64,000 nt of DNA, taken from the NCBI GenBank assembly GCA_038373865.1, contig JAXGGA010002043.1:1-64000 (forward strand), in the 5' to 3' direction. Below are positions 45,889 to 55,352 of this stretch, piece after piece; the stretch's first letter is position 1; every line of letters starts with the position of its first letter. Under the pieces are notes generated by a model. That model saw nothing but the letters and a program-made list of their open reading frames with translations, did not search any database and was not told the DNA's origin. Source of the stretch: Uloborus plumipes (Eukaryota > Arthropoda > Arachnida > Araneae > Uloboridae). Position numbers and translations under genes: made by a program.

Positions 45889-45934
45889 AACGTTGTTTAT
45901 TTTCTGTACTTTTCCTACTGTTTTTTTTACAATG

Positions 45935-47251
45935 AATATGTTTGTAAAATTTTTCATTAAACTTACTGATATATTTTTCTGGTTTAAAATACTTTTGCCT
46001 TTTAAAAATACATGATTTGCATTTATTTTCGAAAAATAAGGAAGAATGCGACAGTTTCTGCACCAAAGGCCAGATCCTAACATACTTCATCTCTGTCATA
46101 CTATACACAATATGTTTGTAAAATTTTTCATTAAACTTACTGATATATTTTCCTGGTTTGAAATACTTTTGCCTTTTAACCCGGGAGAACGCGCGTCTCC
46201 GAGGCAAACGTTAGGACGCGCGGGGTCATAAAATGACCCCAAACCTTTGAATGAACCCAAAATCCCTTCCTACGCAGTTGAAAACTTTTATATTTTAATA
46301 TTTATTTCTTAAAACTATATTGCAGTACAATTACAGACATTGAAACCTATCATTTAGACAAAAACGTGCTACGCAAACTCTAACTTTCTTCCGCAATTCT
46401 GTTTAAAGGTATGGAACGTATATTTTTTACACAAACCTCATAAATTTTGCGGGTTATTACATTTTATATAATTTACCATATTTATAACAACTATCATTCT
46501 AGAATTGGTGTTTTTAAAGAAAACTGATAGATTCATATTTAAAATGTTTCAACCTTTAATCGAAAATAATTTATTTACTTGATTTGTCTCCTCCTGCATT
46601 TTTATACTGCATGCATGAAGATAAACAAAATATTGCTTTGATTGTAGCTATCATAATTTAAGTACTTTTTACACTGGTTGAATGAAAGGAGGATGATAAT
46701 TTCATTGAATAAGTGTCCCTTTCATTTTATTTGCTCAATTCTAAATAAGTGTTATTTCGGTATCATTTTTCACTCCAAAAAGGATTTAAGAAATGTATTT
46801 ACTAATCAGCATAAAGAATACTTTCTATATGGTTGTTTCAAAGTACAAAATTCTTTTAATTGAAAAAAAAGTGACGAACTGACCGTATCAGGCAGGCGAA
46901 ATAGTTGATTTGTCAAGCAAACGGAAGGACGCGCGGGGTCATAGAATAACCCCAGTAACTGATCAAACGTGTCTTGGCTGAATGCAAATGCCAGAAATAC
47001 CTCCTAATTAGTAACAAAAGATGAATGGGGGGTAGAAACTCAGCTACTGAGAAGAAAGGAGTGAACTGGTGCATAGTTTTCTTGGAATTGGAGTTAGAAA
47101 ATTGCTTTGGGGTCATAAAATGACCCCGCGCGTCCTCCCGAGTTAAAAATACATGATTTGCATTTATTTTCGAAAAACAAGGAAGCATGCGACAGTTTCT
47201 GCACCTAAGGCCAGATCCTAACATACTTCATCTCTGCCATACTATACACAA
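45935..47251. repeat. ~174 bp tandem duplication, second copy interrupted
   Basis: Copy 1 is 45935-46108 (AATATGTTTGTAAAATTTTT to ACTATACACAA). Copy 2 is 46109-46179 plus 47147-47251. Copy 1 has a plain CTTTTAAAAATACATG, while copy 2 has the element of 46180-47142 between two TTAA motifs at the same place. Small minus-strand frames across the region are incidental. Confidence 0.85.
46180..47142. mobile_element. piggyBac-like element, TTAA target with in-window empty site
   Basis: TTAA (46176-46179 and 47143-47146) flanks ends CCCGGGAGAACGCGCG and (right, minus strand) CTCGGGAGGACGCGCG. The block GGACGCGCGGGGTCAT and its complement recur near the ends and once more at about 46929. The unoccupied target at 46002-46005 proves TTAA duplication. 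The 963 bp interior encodes no transposase. Confidence 0.85.
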
Positions 47252-47479
47252 AGATGTATTTGCAGTTGATCTAACAATGATAGTGTGCTTTTTGAAGTTT
47301 TGCACCACCGTATACTTGATTTCGATTGCCTTTTAAAGATTGTTTTAAATGATTTCCTTTGCCCCAAACATCATGAAACACTGTACTTTGGTGAAATATG
47401 ATACGAAGTACCATCTTGGGACACTATTTTTTATTTCTTCTTCTCTCTTTTTTTTAAAGTCCATATTCGACTTCTTTGA

Positions 47480-48445
47480 TTCACATGGCTGACTCCAGTA
47501 ACTGCAGGTACGTGTCCGGAGGGACCTGTGTTCGATCCTAGCCGATCAAAGATCCATCATCTTGATTAATGGTGGCTTGGGTACGTTAAAATGTCGTAGT
47601 CGCAAATTCCTCCAAGTTAAACGATATCTCTGGAGGTGCTGGGCCAAGGGTTTGCTCGGCCCTTGGTTCTAGTTCAAAAAGAACAGAGCGCTTTTTAGGG
47701 CCTTATCCCGGTTAACACTTTCCGGTCTAAGCCCGAGCCCAGCTCTGGGTGCCGTTTTTGCTGAAGATGATTAAGCCCGAGCTCATCTCGGGGTCAAGTT
47801 TGAGCTAATGTAGCGATGAAAATACGATTTTTTTTTGTTTCAATCCTTTTTAGATATTATCTATGGACCTTTACTTTAAAAATATATATATAGATGGCAC
47901 CACCATTTAGAATTAACTGCAGGAGACGCTTAGAATCGAGGCTTATACGAGTTAGTCCAAGCGTGCGACAGTGAAAATCCGTGTTTTGAAATGTACCACA
48001 CCAAAGCAAATTTTGCAACATAATGTGCATTTGAAAATTGAATTTTTTTTATATATTTGTTCAAGATTTCGGTAAGTTTTTAATTAAATTCGTGCATATT
48101 TTCCTGGTCAAAAATGATATTTTTCTATGCGGAACTTTTTTTTTCAAGTTCCAAACATGCATTTTTCGACAATTTCTTACTAAATATTAATTGTTGTTTC
48201 ACTTAAATAGGTCTTTCATCATGAAAGAAAACATTTTGAAGTATTTAATAAAATTAAAATTACCAACAGTTACTGTTTCCAAGTATTTTTTAAAAACTCA
48301 CGAAAAGCGACAAAAACCCCCCAGTCTGGAGGGAGATGCGCGGTCGAAAAGGCTCAAACCTGAAAGTGTTAAACCACGAGTTGTGGTAGGTACGGGGGAC
48401 CCTGTAGTGTGTGAAGTAACCGTAAGGTACATTCTAGCTAAGCAG
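47480..48445 (+). repeat. tRNA-derived SINE-2, split by a TTAA element
   Basis: The head CTTTGATTCACATGGCTGAC to GTGTTCGATCCTAGCCGATC has a B-box (TGTTCGATCC) and a 7 bp acceptor-like pairing CTTTGAT/ATCAAAG. The body has TGCTGGGCCAAGGGTTTGCT, CGGCCCTTGG and AAAGAACAGAGC. The 3' part resumes at 48369 (TTAAACCACGAGTTGTGG) and ends near GTGTGTGAAGTAACCG. The related fragment at 32701-32896 lacks the insertion. No A-rich tail was identified. Confidence 0.7.
47716..48368. mobile_element. 653 bp TTAA-flanked element inside SINE-2
   Basis: TTAA at 47712-47715 and 48369-48372 flanks ends CACTTTCCGGTCTAAGCC and (right, minus strand) CACTTTCAGGTTTGAGCC. A partial tandem AAGCCCGAGC follows the left end. 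The TTAA target suggests a piggyBac-like origin, although the ends start CAC rather than CCC. An 88-codon frame (48191-48457) crosses the right boundary and is not a gene. Confidence 0.65.
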
Positions 48446-48589
48446 GGACGCAGTTAGAAACATTTTTAATCAACATCTTTTCGGAAAATAAGGGTTGAAG
48501 GGAAAACCTTTTCATTTTGGATATTCTTCACCACGTTTGTTACATATTTTTTTGAAAAACGTAATACAATATACAATTCGGAATAGTGG

Positions 48590-48720
48590 CTACTGCAGAC
48601 AGTAAGGACGCAGCCCCCCCCCCCTTCCCATGCTAGCACCTCGAGTTATTTACCTTGCGCAATGAGTCCATAAGCTCACTTTTTGCATTGAAAATTCGTT
48701 ATTTCCCAACGTTCTCGTTT
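48590..48720 (+). repeat. Family B fragment
   Basis: TCCATAAGCTCAC and TTTTTGCATTGAAAA match the inner part of the family B arms, and TACTGCAGACAGT upstream resembles its CTGCAGACACG block. No arms or ribozyme core remain. It also contains a C-run at 48607-48620. Confidence 0.45.
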
Positions 48721-48852
48721 TTCCTACCATAAAATTTCACTATGAAATACCATTTAATGGTAAAAAGTCAGGAACATTTTTATAGTGTTCGTTCTCGTCG
48801 GTTTACGAGAGAAGTATGAACGAAATACTTGTAAAATATTTAAAGTTTTTAT

Positions 48853-48855
<3 letters not shown>

Positions 48856-48910
<55 letters not shown>
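48856..48910. repeat. (TA)n microsatellite
   Basis: About 55 bp of pure TA dinucleotides. Confidence 0.95.
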
Positions 48911-48911
<1 letters not shown>

Positions 48912-49289
48912 CCATAAAAAACATTGACACAAAAATCATAATGCATAAATCTATAAAGAAATGTGAAGACTTTTTTCCAAATGAAGATGAAGTTTAAGCA
49001 AATACAACCTTAATTTTCCCCTTGTGAATCTGGCAAGTAAATGCAGACATTGTTCCTTGTTGTTTTTAGCAAATAAAATGCATGTATTTACCTAACACAT
49101 ATGTAAAACAAGTATCCTATAATTTAGTGACTTGAAATATTCACTTCAAATATTTATAGTAGCAACTAAACGATTGTTTCAAATTTAAAAAAAAAACTAG
49201 TTTTAAATGACTTTTTACCTCAACCCAAATGATATCATTGCTCACAAATTAAAATCTTAGCAATGTTTTTCCTGACTCTCAAAACAATA
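48911..49289. other. Non-coding spacer
   Basis: AT-rich sequence; no feature was recognised. Confidence 0.4.
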
Positions 49290-49848
49290 CACTGTAAAAA
49301 AAAAGAATGCAGTTTTAATAGTATACAGCTAGTTTTATAGTCATAAACTGTAAAAATTTCAAATTTTACACTGATAAACTGTAAATTTGCTCATTTTACA
49401 GTACGGAACTGTAAAATTGCTAATTTTACAGTAATAAACTGTTGCTAGTTTTACAGTTTATTACCGTTCATTTAACAGTTTTAAACTGGAACCTCTGCTG
49501 CCAGTATTATAATGTTGTTTTTACTGCATAATACAACTAAATTTTACAGCAATCAACTGTAAAATTTCTAACCTTACAGTAAGAAACTGTAAATTTGCTA
49601 GCTTTGCAATTTATTACTGTGCATTTTACAGTTTTCAATTGGAACGTTGGCTGCCAGTAATATACTATTGTTTTTACAATATAATACAGCTACATTTTAC
49701 GGCAATCAACTGTAAAATTTCTAGCTTTTTAGTAAGAAACTGTAAATTTGTTAGTTTTACAATTTATTACTGTGCATTTTACAGTTTTCAGTTGGAACCT
49801 CGGCTGCCAGTACTATACTGTAAAAAAATCAGTTCATTTTTTGTAGTG
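49290..49848. mobile_element. ACTGTAAA element, copy 2
   Basis: TA at 49288-49289 and 49849-49850 flanks ends CACTGTAAAAAAAAAG and (minus strand) CACTACAAAAAATGAACTG. The interior has many ACTGTAAA and TTTACAGT words about 15-20 bp apart and an internal duplication around CAGTTTTCARTTGGAAC and GGCTGCCAGTA (49629-49650 and 49783-49812). A 70-codon frame at 49639 is incidental. Confidence 0.75.
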
Positions 49849-49850
49849 TA

Positions 49851-50411
49851 GAAACGTGATAAATCTGAACCCAGACCTTTATAACTTCATGTTTATTAAT
49901 AATGAATATATGTTGAATGCTTCTGCGAGGTTTATGGAAACAATTTTCAGTCAATCTCGCGGGAAGTGAACAAAATAACGTGGGTACGTAAATGAGGTTC
50001 CTTGCATATTTCCTGAAATTAAACCGCGATTCGCATCCGGTAACCTAAGGCAGTTAATTTCCTGTTAGAAAATGAGTTACTGAAGAAATACACGACCAGA
50101 GAGCATCCGGGAATGAGATTGTATTGAATGTTCATTTGTGTATCGGAATTCAGCGATGTTTCCAAAATAATATTTAGGAGTATAATAACTCTAAATTCTA
50201 ACTTACAGAAGATGATAGTTAAAAAGAAAAGATAAAACTACCTCTATGGTAGGTATATAAGGAAAAAATACATACACCTGTTTCAGGATTATGAGGAGAC
50301 CCTTTTTCAACAAGAGCTTCAAGCAGAGAGCATCGAACAGGAGTCAAACACAAAGACATGTTTTTCTGACAGTCGTATAGTGACTTGTAATTTGCTTTTA
50401 CGTCTCACAAA
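49851..50411. other. Non-coding stretch
   Basis: Slightly higher G/C around 49920-50120; no frame or repeat was recognised. Confidence 0.4.
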
Positions 50412-50416
50412 CAATG

Positions 50417-50487
<71 letters not shown>
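50412..50487. repeat. (AAT)n microsatellite
   Basis: About 25 AAT units with single CAA and CAT interruptions. Confidence 0.95.
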
Positions 50488-50881
50488 CATAATAATTTAG
50501 GTATTCTTTGCAGTTTAAAAACATATACAGTGTTTTACCATCGATTTTTTTTTTTTTTTTTTTTGATAACTCATAAAACGTTTTACTTATGATAAGCGTA
50601 TTTGATATTTAAAAAAATAATAATAATTTATCTAAAAAAAGTATTTGCATTTTGACGTCAAGAAATCAAAGTATTTTTCTCAATCACGAACAGTGTTAGG
50701 ACCTTACTCACTGGGTTTCTTTTTCTACTCCTATCGCAATCATTTTGACAAGAACATAACTTTAATTCAAGACGGCCAAATTAAAATAATTTGGTCATAC
50801 GTTCTCAATGCTTGTGTTATGCAATGTGTGGTCAAATTTCAAATACAAACTATGATTGTAAATAAAATTTAACAAATCTAG

Positions 50882-51110
50882 TGTAACTCACATTTCGAAA
50901 ACGATAAAAACAGCAAAAAACACACTCTTGCTGTTTTGATGTAATTTAAGTTTTTGATAGTGGCAACACAAAAATATAAGTTTTTAGTTTTCAGTTCTAA
51001 AGTTTGTGTAAACTGCCAGTTTTGTCTTAATGTGGATATTAAGTCTTTTATTTACAACATTGCCTTATGAAAGTATGATATTACTCTTTTTATATTGATA
51101 ATTTATAACA
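50882..51110 (+). mobile_element. Possible 5' LTR of a retrotransposon fragment
   Basis: The segment begins TGTAACTCAC and ends TTATAACA immediately before a primer-binding-site-like sequence. The boundary is inferred from TG...CA ends and from the gag-like frame that follows. No second LTR is present in the window. Confidence 0.4.
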
Positions 51111-51114
51111 TTTG

Positions 51115-51131
51115 TGGCGTCCGTGACAGGA
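51115..51131 (+). other. Primer-binding-site-like sequence
   Basis: TGGCGTCCGTGACAGGA lies between the putative LTR end and the gag-like start codon. It has the TGG start typical of tRNA-primed LTR retrotransposons. The matching tRNA was not determined. Confidence 0.45.
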
Positions 51132-51140
51132 CATTAAAAC

Positions 51141-51386
51141 ATGGCGTTATTCGAAGCCGTTGAAGGTTTTAGGAAGGCATATTTGTTGTACGTGGCCGAA
51201 GAATTAGGCTCAACAGTACCAGCTAGAAGTAATGTGACACGCATAAAAGACTTAATTCTAGAAAGTGAAGAATACAGAAATGATCCTATTTTTGTGAAAC
51301 AAATGCTAAAAGCAACTATTGAAGGAAGGATGTTCGAAGGAAGCGAAAATATTCCTTTTCATCTCTACATTAATTATAAGCTTTAA
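51141..51386 (+). pseudogene. Retrotransposon gag N-terminus, truncated
   Basis: An 81-codon frame opens ten bases after the primer-binding-site-like sequence. Residues 1-70 are charged and helical (EAVEGFRKAYLLYVAEELG, VTRIKDLILESEEYR) and look like the leader region that precedes capsid in LTR-retrotransposon gag proteins of arachnids, as far as I recall. Similarity stops near residue 70 and the frame ends a few residues later at TAA. The following sequence is AT-rich and shows no capsid, RT or integrase, so this is a 5' fragment. It could alternatively be a small host exon, but the preceding PBS-like element argues against that. Confidence 0.5.
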
Positions 51387-52059
51387 CAGCTCTCTTAGAT
51401 ATACTTCTACTAAAATACTTGCATTTTCAGATTTATGAAACGGTCAATTTTAATTAATAAATGTTTTATTTTAAAAGTCGAGACTGGCATTCGAAAAATA
51501 TTTCGAAAAGCATTTCTTTCAGGTCTAAAAATTTGCTTAGGCACTCGTTGACTTACCAGATCGTCCGCAGAGAGAAAAACCATTTCAAAATTCTGCAGAC
51601 ACAACTCCGTTTCCTCATCACCCCAGGGGTAGGAGTTCCGATGCGTTTTTGTTTAGGGGGTATCGCCAGGAGCCCTAATCCCCCATCGAGACAGAGTGGT
51701 CTTTAATTATAGTTATATTGTTGGTAGGTTTTGGAACATGGAAGTTAAGTAAGTACATTCGAAACAGAAGAAGAGTTTGACAATTTTAAGCTGTCCGTTT
51801 AATTAGGTATTAGTTTATCTGTTGAAAAGCATCACTATTTTCGCTCTTATTTTCTGAATGAATGAGTTATTGCATCTTATTTTTGAAGTTGAATTTTTTG
51901 CACCCATTTGAAAGTCACCGAGCGTATTACCAGCTTTTGAATTTTTTTGTTTAGCGATAACATGGTTATGGTTTGAGAAAATCTTGGACCTTGTATCGAA
52001 TCTTCAGATCATTCAAATACTCTGTTTCAGTTAGCACTGTAGTTTTTTTTTTTTTTTTC
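51387..52059. other. Non-coding, small higher-G/C patch at 51600-51710
   Basis: The patch around CCCCAGGGGTAGGAGTTCCG is unlike its surroundings and may be a fragment of another repeat. No assignment was made. Confidence 0.35.
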
Positions 52060-53560
52060 ATTTTGACCATTCAATAACTTTTTTTCTAAATTATCCGTAA
52101 CTTCAATAATTTTATCCGGAGCTCTGGCAGAAATATGATGTATTATACTTCAGAGTTTCGGAAGGTACTTGACTGCTTTCGCTTCATTTGGAGAGACTGC
52201 AACATGAGTCCGTTGAGAACTTTTTTTATGACTTCTTTTACGGTGTCTTCCTTTTAAACAACCTGTATTCCCTCTTTCGTTTTTTCAGGCTTTTAATGCT
52301 GCAGTTTTGTTGATGAGCGAGGAAACTATTATCTTGGTAGAAAAATACAACAATGAGGGTTACAAATTTTACTATTAGTGTTTTTCTTCTTTGTTTAGCA
52401 ATAATACATCTACATTTTGTGGAAATCTTGTTCTTTTTTTCGTCGCCATATTTTTCAAGTCAAAATTCTCTTTATATGCTCTGTGTAACTACTGTAGTAT
52501 GTTTTTTTTCCGTTTCTAAGTGACAGAAGTCGTATGACTTTTTTTTTTTTTTAATTATTCGTAACTTCAACACTTTTATCATCAGTTTTGGTACAAATAT
52601 GACATACTTCAGAATTTTGGAAGTTATTTACTGGTTTTGTTTTATTTAGAGATCAGCAACATCACTCCTTTGACAACGTTTGGTTTTTGACTTATTTCAC
52701 GAACTCTTCTTTTAAAAGAACCTGCTTTCACTCTTTCATTCATCTCACTATCATTTTTTGCGATAATTTTTTTTCCTTAGCAATAATAGAGTGACGTTTG
52801 GGAAAATCTTGCACTTTACATTTATCGTCATATTTTTCAAGTCAAAATCTTGTTCATATAATTCGTTTAAGTCTTGTAGTCGATTTTTTTTTCGCTTCTG
52901 AATAACAGTAATCGTATGACTTTTTTTCCCAATTATCCCCAACTTCAACATTTTTATCATCAGTTTTGGCAGAAATATGATCTACTTTAAAGTTTTGGAG
53001 ATTATTGAATGTTTTTTATCTATTTAGAGAGACAGCAGCATCACTTCTTTGACAACTTTTGGCTCATGGCTTATTTCCCCAAGTCATCTTTTCAAGGAAC
53101 CTGCATTCACTATTTCATTTTTTAGCTTTTTAAGGTTGCAGTTTCATTGATTAGCGAGGAAACTATTGTCCAGGTTGAGAAATACACAATGAGGGTTACA
53201 AATCTTACCAACATTTTTTGCAATTTATTATTTTTTTTAATTTTGATTAGCAATAATACATTTACGTTTTGGGAAAATCTTGGACTTTATACTGGTCGTC
53301 ACATTTTTGAAGTCAAAATCATCTTCATATGCTCCGTTTTTCTATAGTCCTTTTTTTCTCAATTATTCCTTAATTTAAGCAACTTTATCATCAGTTTTGG
53401 CAGTAATATAATATACTTCAAAGTTTCGGAAGTTATTGACTGTTCTTTATCTATTTAGAGAGACAGCAACATCACTCTTTTAACAACTTTTGGTTCATGG
53501 CTTATTTCCCGATCTCTTTTTTTTCTAAGAACCTGCTTTCCCTCTTTCATTTCCCAGTTT
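52060..53560. repeat. Diverged tandem array, ~380-460 bp units, four copies
   Basis: Blocks recur in the same order: a TTTATC..(CAGTTTTGG) AATATGA word near 52111, 52576, 52955 and 53385; GAGAGACAGCAACATCACTC-like words; AACCTGCTTTC; and AGCAATAATACAT..TTTTGGGAAAATCTT. The units differ by substitutions and indels, so the array is old. No long frame runs through it. Confidence 0.7.
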
Positions 53561-53612
53561 TTTATGGCGGAAACTTCATCTGTTTTGCAAAGGTTTTCGG
53601 TGCGTTATAAAT

Positions 53613-53897
53613 TTGGAACATCAGATTGATTGTTTGGAAGGCAAATCAAGAAATTCGGAACATCAAATTGATTGTTTGGAAGGCAAATCAAGAAATTCGG
53701 AACATCAGTTTGATTGTTTGGAAGGCGAATCAAGAAATTCGGACCATCAGGTGATTTGTGTGGAAGGCGAATCAGGAAATGTGGAACATCAGAGGATTTC
53801 TCAAGACCGAATCAGGAACATCAAGATGCGTCTAAGTCCATTGGATGATGCAGCATGCAGTTCGGTTGGTGACGTAGTGTCGAGTGGAAACTATTGA
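53613..53897 (+). repeat. 42 bp tandem repeat in an open frame (94 codons)
   Basis: A unit starting GGAACATCAGATTGATTGTT and ending GGCAAATCAAGAAATTC repeats about four times from 53615. The period is 14 codons, so the frame carries a repeated EHQIDCLEGKSRNS-like peptide. The last repeats have diverged but stay in frame, and the final ~30 codons are unique (MRLSPLDDAACSS). No flanking splice-site pair or start context stands out, so it may be a plain minisatellite rather than a gene. Confidence 0.5.
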
Positions 53898-53975
53898 AGT
53901 AGGATGTGGCTTATAATATCTATAGTACTGTACTTTGAGTTATCTTCGTTATTTGTGGCGGATCAATTTGGTGTG

Positions 53976-54137
53976 TTAGAAAATATTGAGTGATGAAGTT
54001 GGAAAATATTGAGTGATACAGTTGGAAAATATCGAGTAACGCAGTTGGAAAATATTGAGAGATGCAGTTGATAAATATTGAGCGATGCAGTTGGAAAATA
54101 TTGAGCGATGCAGTTGAAAAATATTGAGTGATGCAGT
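53976..54137. repeat. 23 bp minisatellite, seven copies
   Basis: The unit TTGGAAAATATTGAGTGATG plus CAG recurs seven times with one or two changes each. It is not in phase with any reading frame. Confidence 0.9.
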
Positions 54138-54302
54138 TTGGCGATTGTATTATTAAGGAAGTAGAAAGGATCTGTTAATAGTCTCTGCCTTCTTTTTTTT
54201 CGCAGTTTGAGGCACAATTTTATTATTTCTTACTTTAACATCTCGATATGTTTTTTAAAAGGGCTTTTTAAACAAGCCGGCAAGCCGTTGGATGAGGCTT
54301 AC

Positions 54303-54480
54303 CTTTTTTTCAGTTGGAATCTCCTCGTCGTCCCAAGGTTGCAGCGGGAATTTGGCAGTTTTACTTTTTAGTTGTTTGAGGCGTTTAGGTTTGAGGGGTT
54401 TTCGTGCCTCCCGTTCGATAACAAAGGTGTCGAACCACAGTTCATCAAAGAACGATTCCATTTTCGCAATATCTCAATAT
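54303..54480 (-). CDS. Probable host-gene exon with start codon, protein unidentified
   Basis: On the minus strand a strong acceptor (TTTTGTCTTTTCAG, ending at 54481) precedes 19 non-coding bases and an ATG at 54461. The frame then runs 53 codons to AAG|GTAAGC at 54303/54302, a strong donor in phase 0. The coding part is richer in G/C than its surroundings and encodes an acidic start (MESFFDELWFD), a basic middle (KPLKPKRLKQLKSK) and an acidic patch (WDDEE). The read-through frame ends 15 codons into the putative intron. An upstream non-coding exon and further downstream exons are implied but not seen. I do not recognise the protein. Confidence 0.5.
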
Positions 54481-55204
54481 CTGAAAAGACAAAAGTGGGA
54501 ACTAAATTAGGAAACAGATTCAGGTAAGGTCAGAGGTTTTCAAAGTATAATCTTTTGTATTTCTTAAATCATTATAGTGCATTTAAAGCATGAGTTTTCC
54601 TCATCTTCGTTTATAATCTTTAAACTTTTATATGTTGTGGATGAGACTATTCTATTTCTTTTCAAGGGTTTAACCGAGATAAATTTTGTGGCTCGAAAAC
54701 ATAATCTTTTAAAAAAATTTTAAGAATGTTTTTAGATCAAGTATTTAAGTATTATGTCTTCACAATTTGTTACATAAATGATCTTTTAAAATTGCTTACT
54801 TGACCTTTGATTTAGTCATTTAAAAAAATATCTAAAAATTACTTTACTTTTCTGTAAAATATCATTTATTTTTTTTAGTTGTAGTTAGTTGTACTATGTA
54901 AATTAATCTTAAAAGCTGAATATTCAAGCTGTGCTTTATTTTTAAGTACTTATGCTTGAGAAAATCTCAATAATATTATTGTTTTTTTATCTTTAAAAGG
55001 TATTTCTGCTCAATACTTTTTTTAAAACTTAATCAGGAGATTAACTCATACGCCATCGTACTTAAAATTAATCAATGCTGTTACGTTTGCATTACAAATA
55101 AAATAATCTTTAAATGGCAATTTATAATTACTTTACTTTTGAGTTTAATTGTTTTCTTTTTCTTTCAAGCTTTGAAAATTTGCCTGTTAAAAGATTAAGT
55201 GTCT
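54481..55204. other. Non-coding stretch upstream of the minus-strand exon
   Basis: AT-rich sequence. If the exon at 54303-54480 is real, this would be intron. Nothing else was recognised. Confidence 0.4.
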
Positions 55205-55352
55205 GAGAAATAAATCAATACCTTTGTGCTTAAAAATAAAAGCAAATAACTCAACGTTTTAAAGTACAAAGGCTCAGGAACACTGTAGACACGTGTTTCT
55301 GCCTTACAAGGAACGCCTTTTTCAATGTGAGCTTATGGATGTAAAGACATTA
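55205..55352 (-). repeat. Family B fragment with decayed hammerhead motif
   Basis: AATACCTTTGTGCTTAAA, CTGTAGACACGTGTTTC and CCTTACAAGGAACGCC are diverged forms of the family B outer end, stem III side and stem II. Only one arm is present. The CUGA side reads TTGAAAA on the minus strand. Confidence 0.6.

Larger units (their letters stand above)
42605..45907 (-). mobile_element. Hammerhead-family B element, copy 2, split by a 3 kb fold-back
   Basis: It is flanked by the 12 bp duplication ACTTTTCCTACT (42593-42604 and 45908-45919). Removing the inserted 3,009 bp fold-back plus one 4 bp duplication leaves about 290 bp. That remainder contains arms 42652-42763 and 42768-42879 that look perfectly complementary around a 4-base centre (AAAA). 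The palindrome extends outward as GTACAGAAAATAAACAACGT on the left and its complement after the fold-back (45893-45909). The outer left end AAGTTTACAAATACC matches the right end of the copy at 21547-21785, so the two copies lie in opposite orientation. Confidence 0.8.

Noticed and set aside
49290..49848. Regularly spaced short palindromes resembling a CRISPR array
   Set aside because: Spacing and unit length vary, the ends are TIRs with TA duplications, the same structure recurs at four other loci, and the DNA is eukaryotic.
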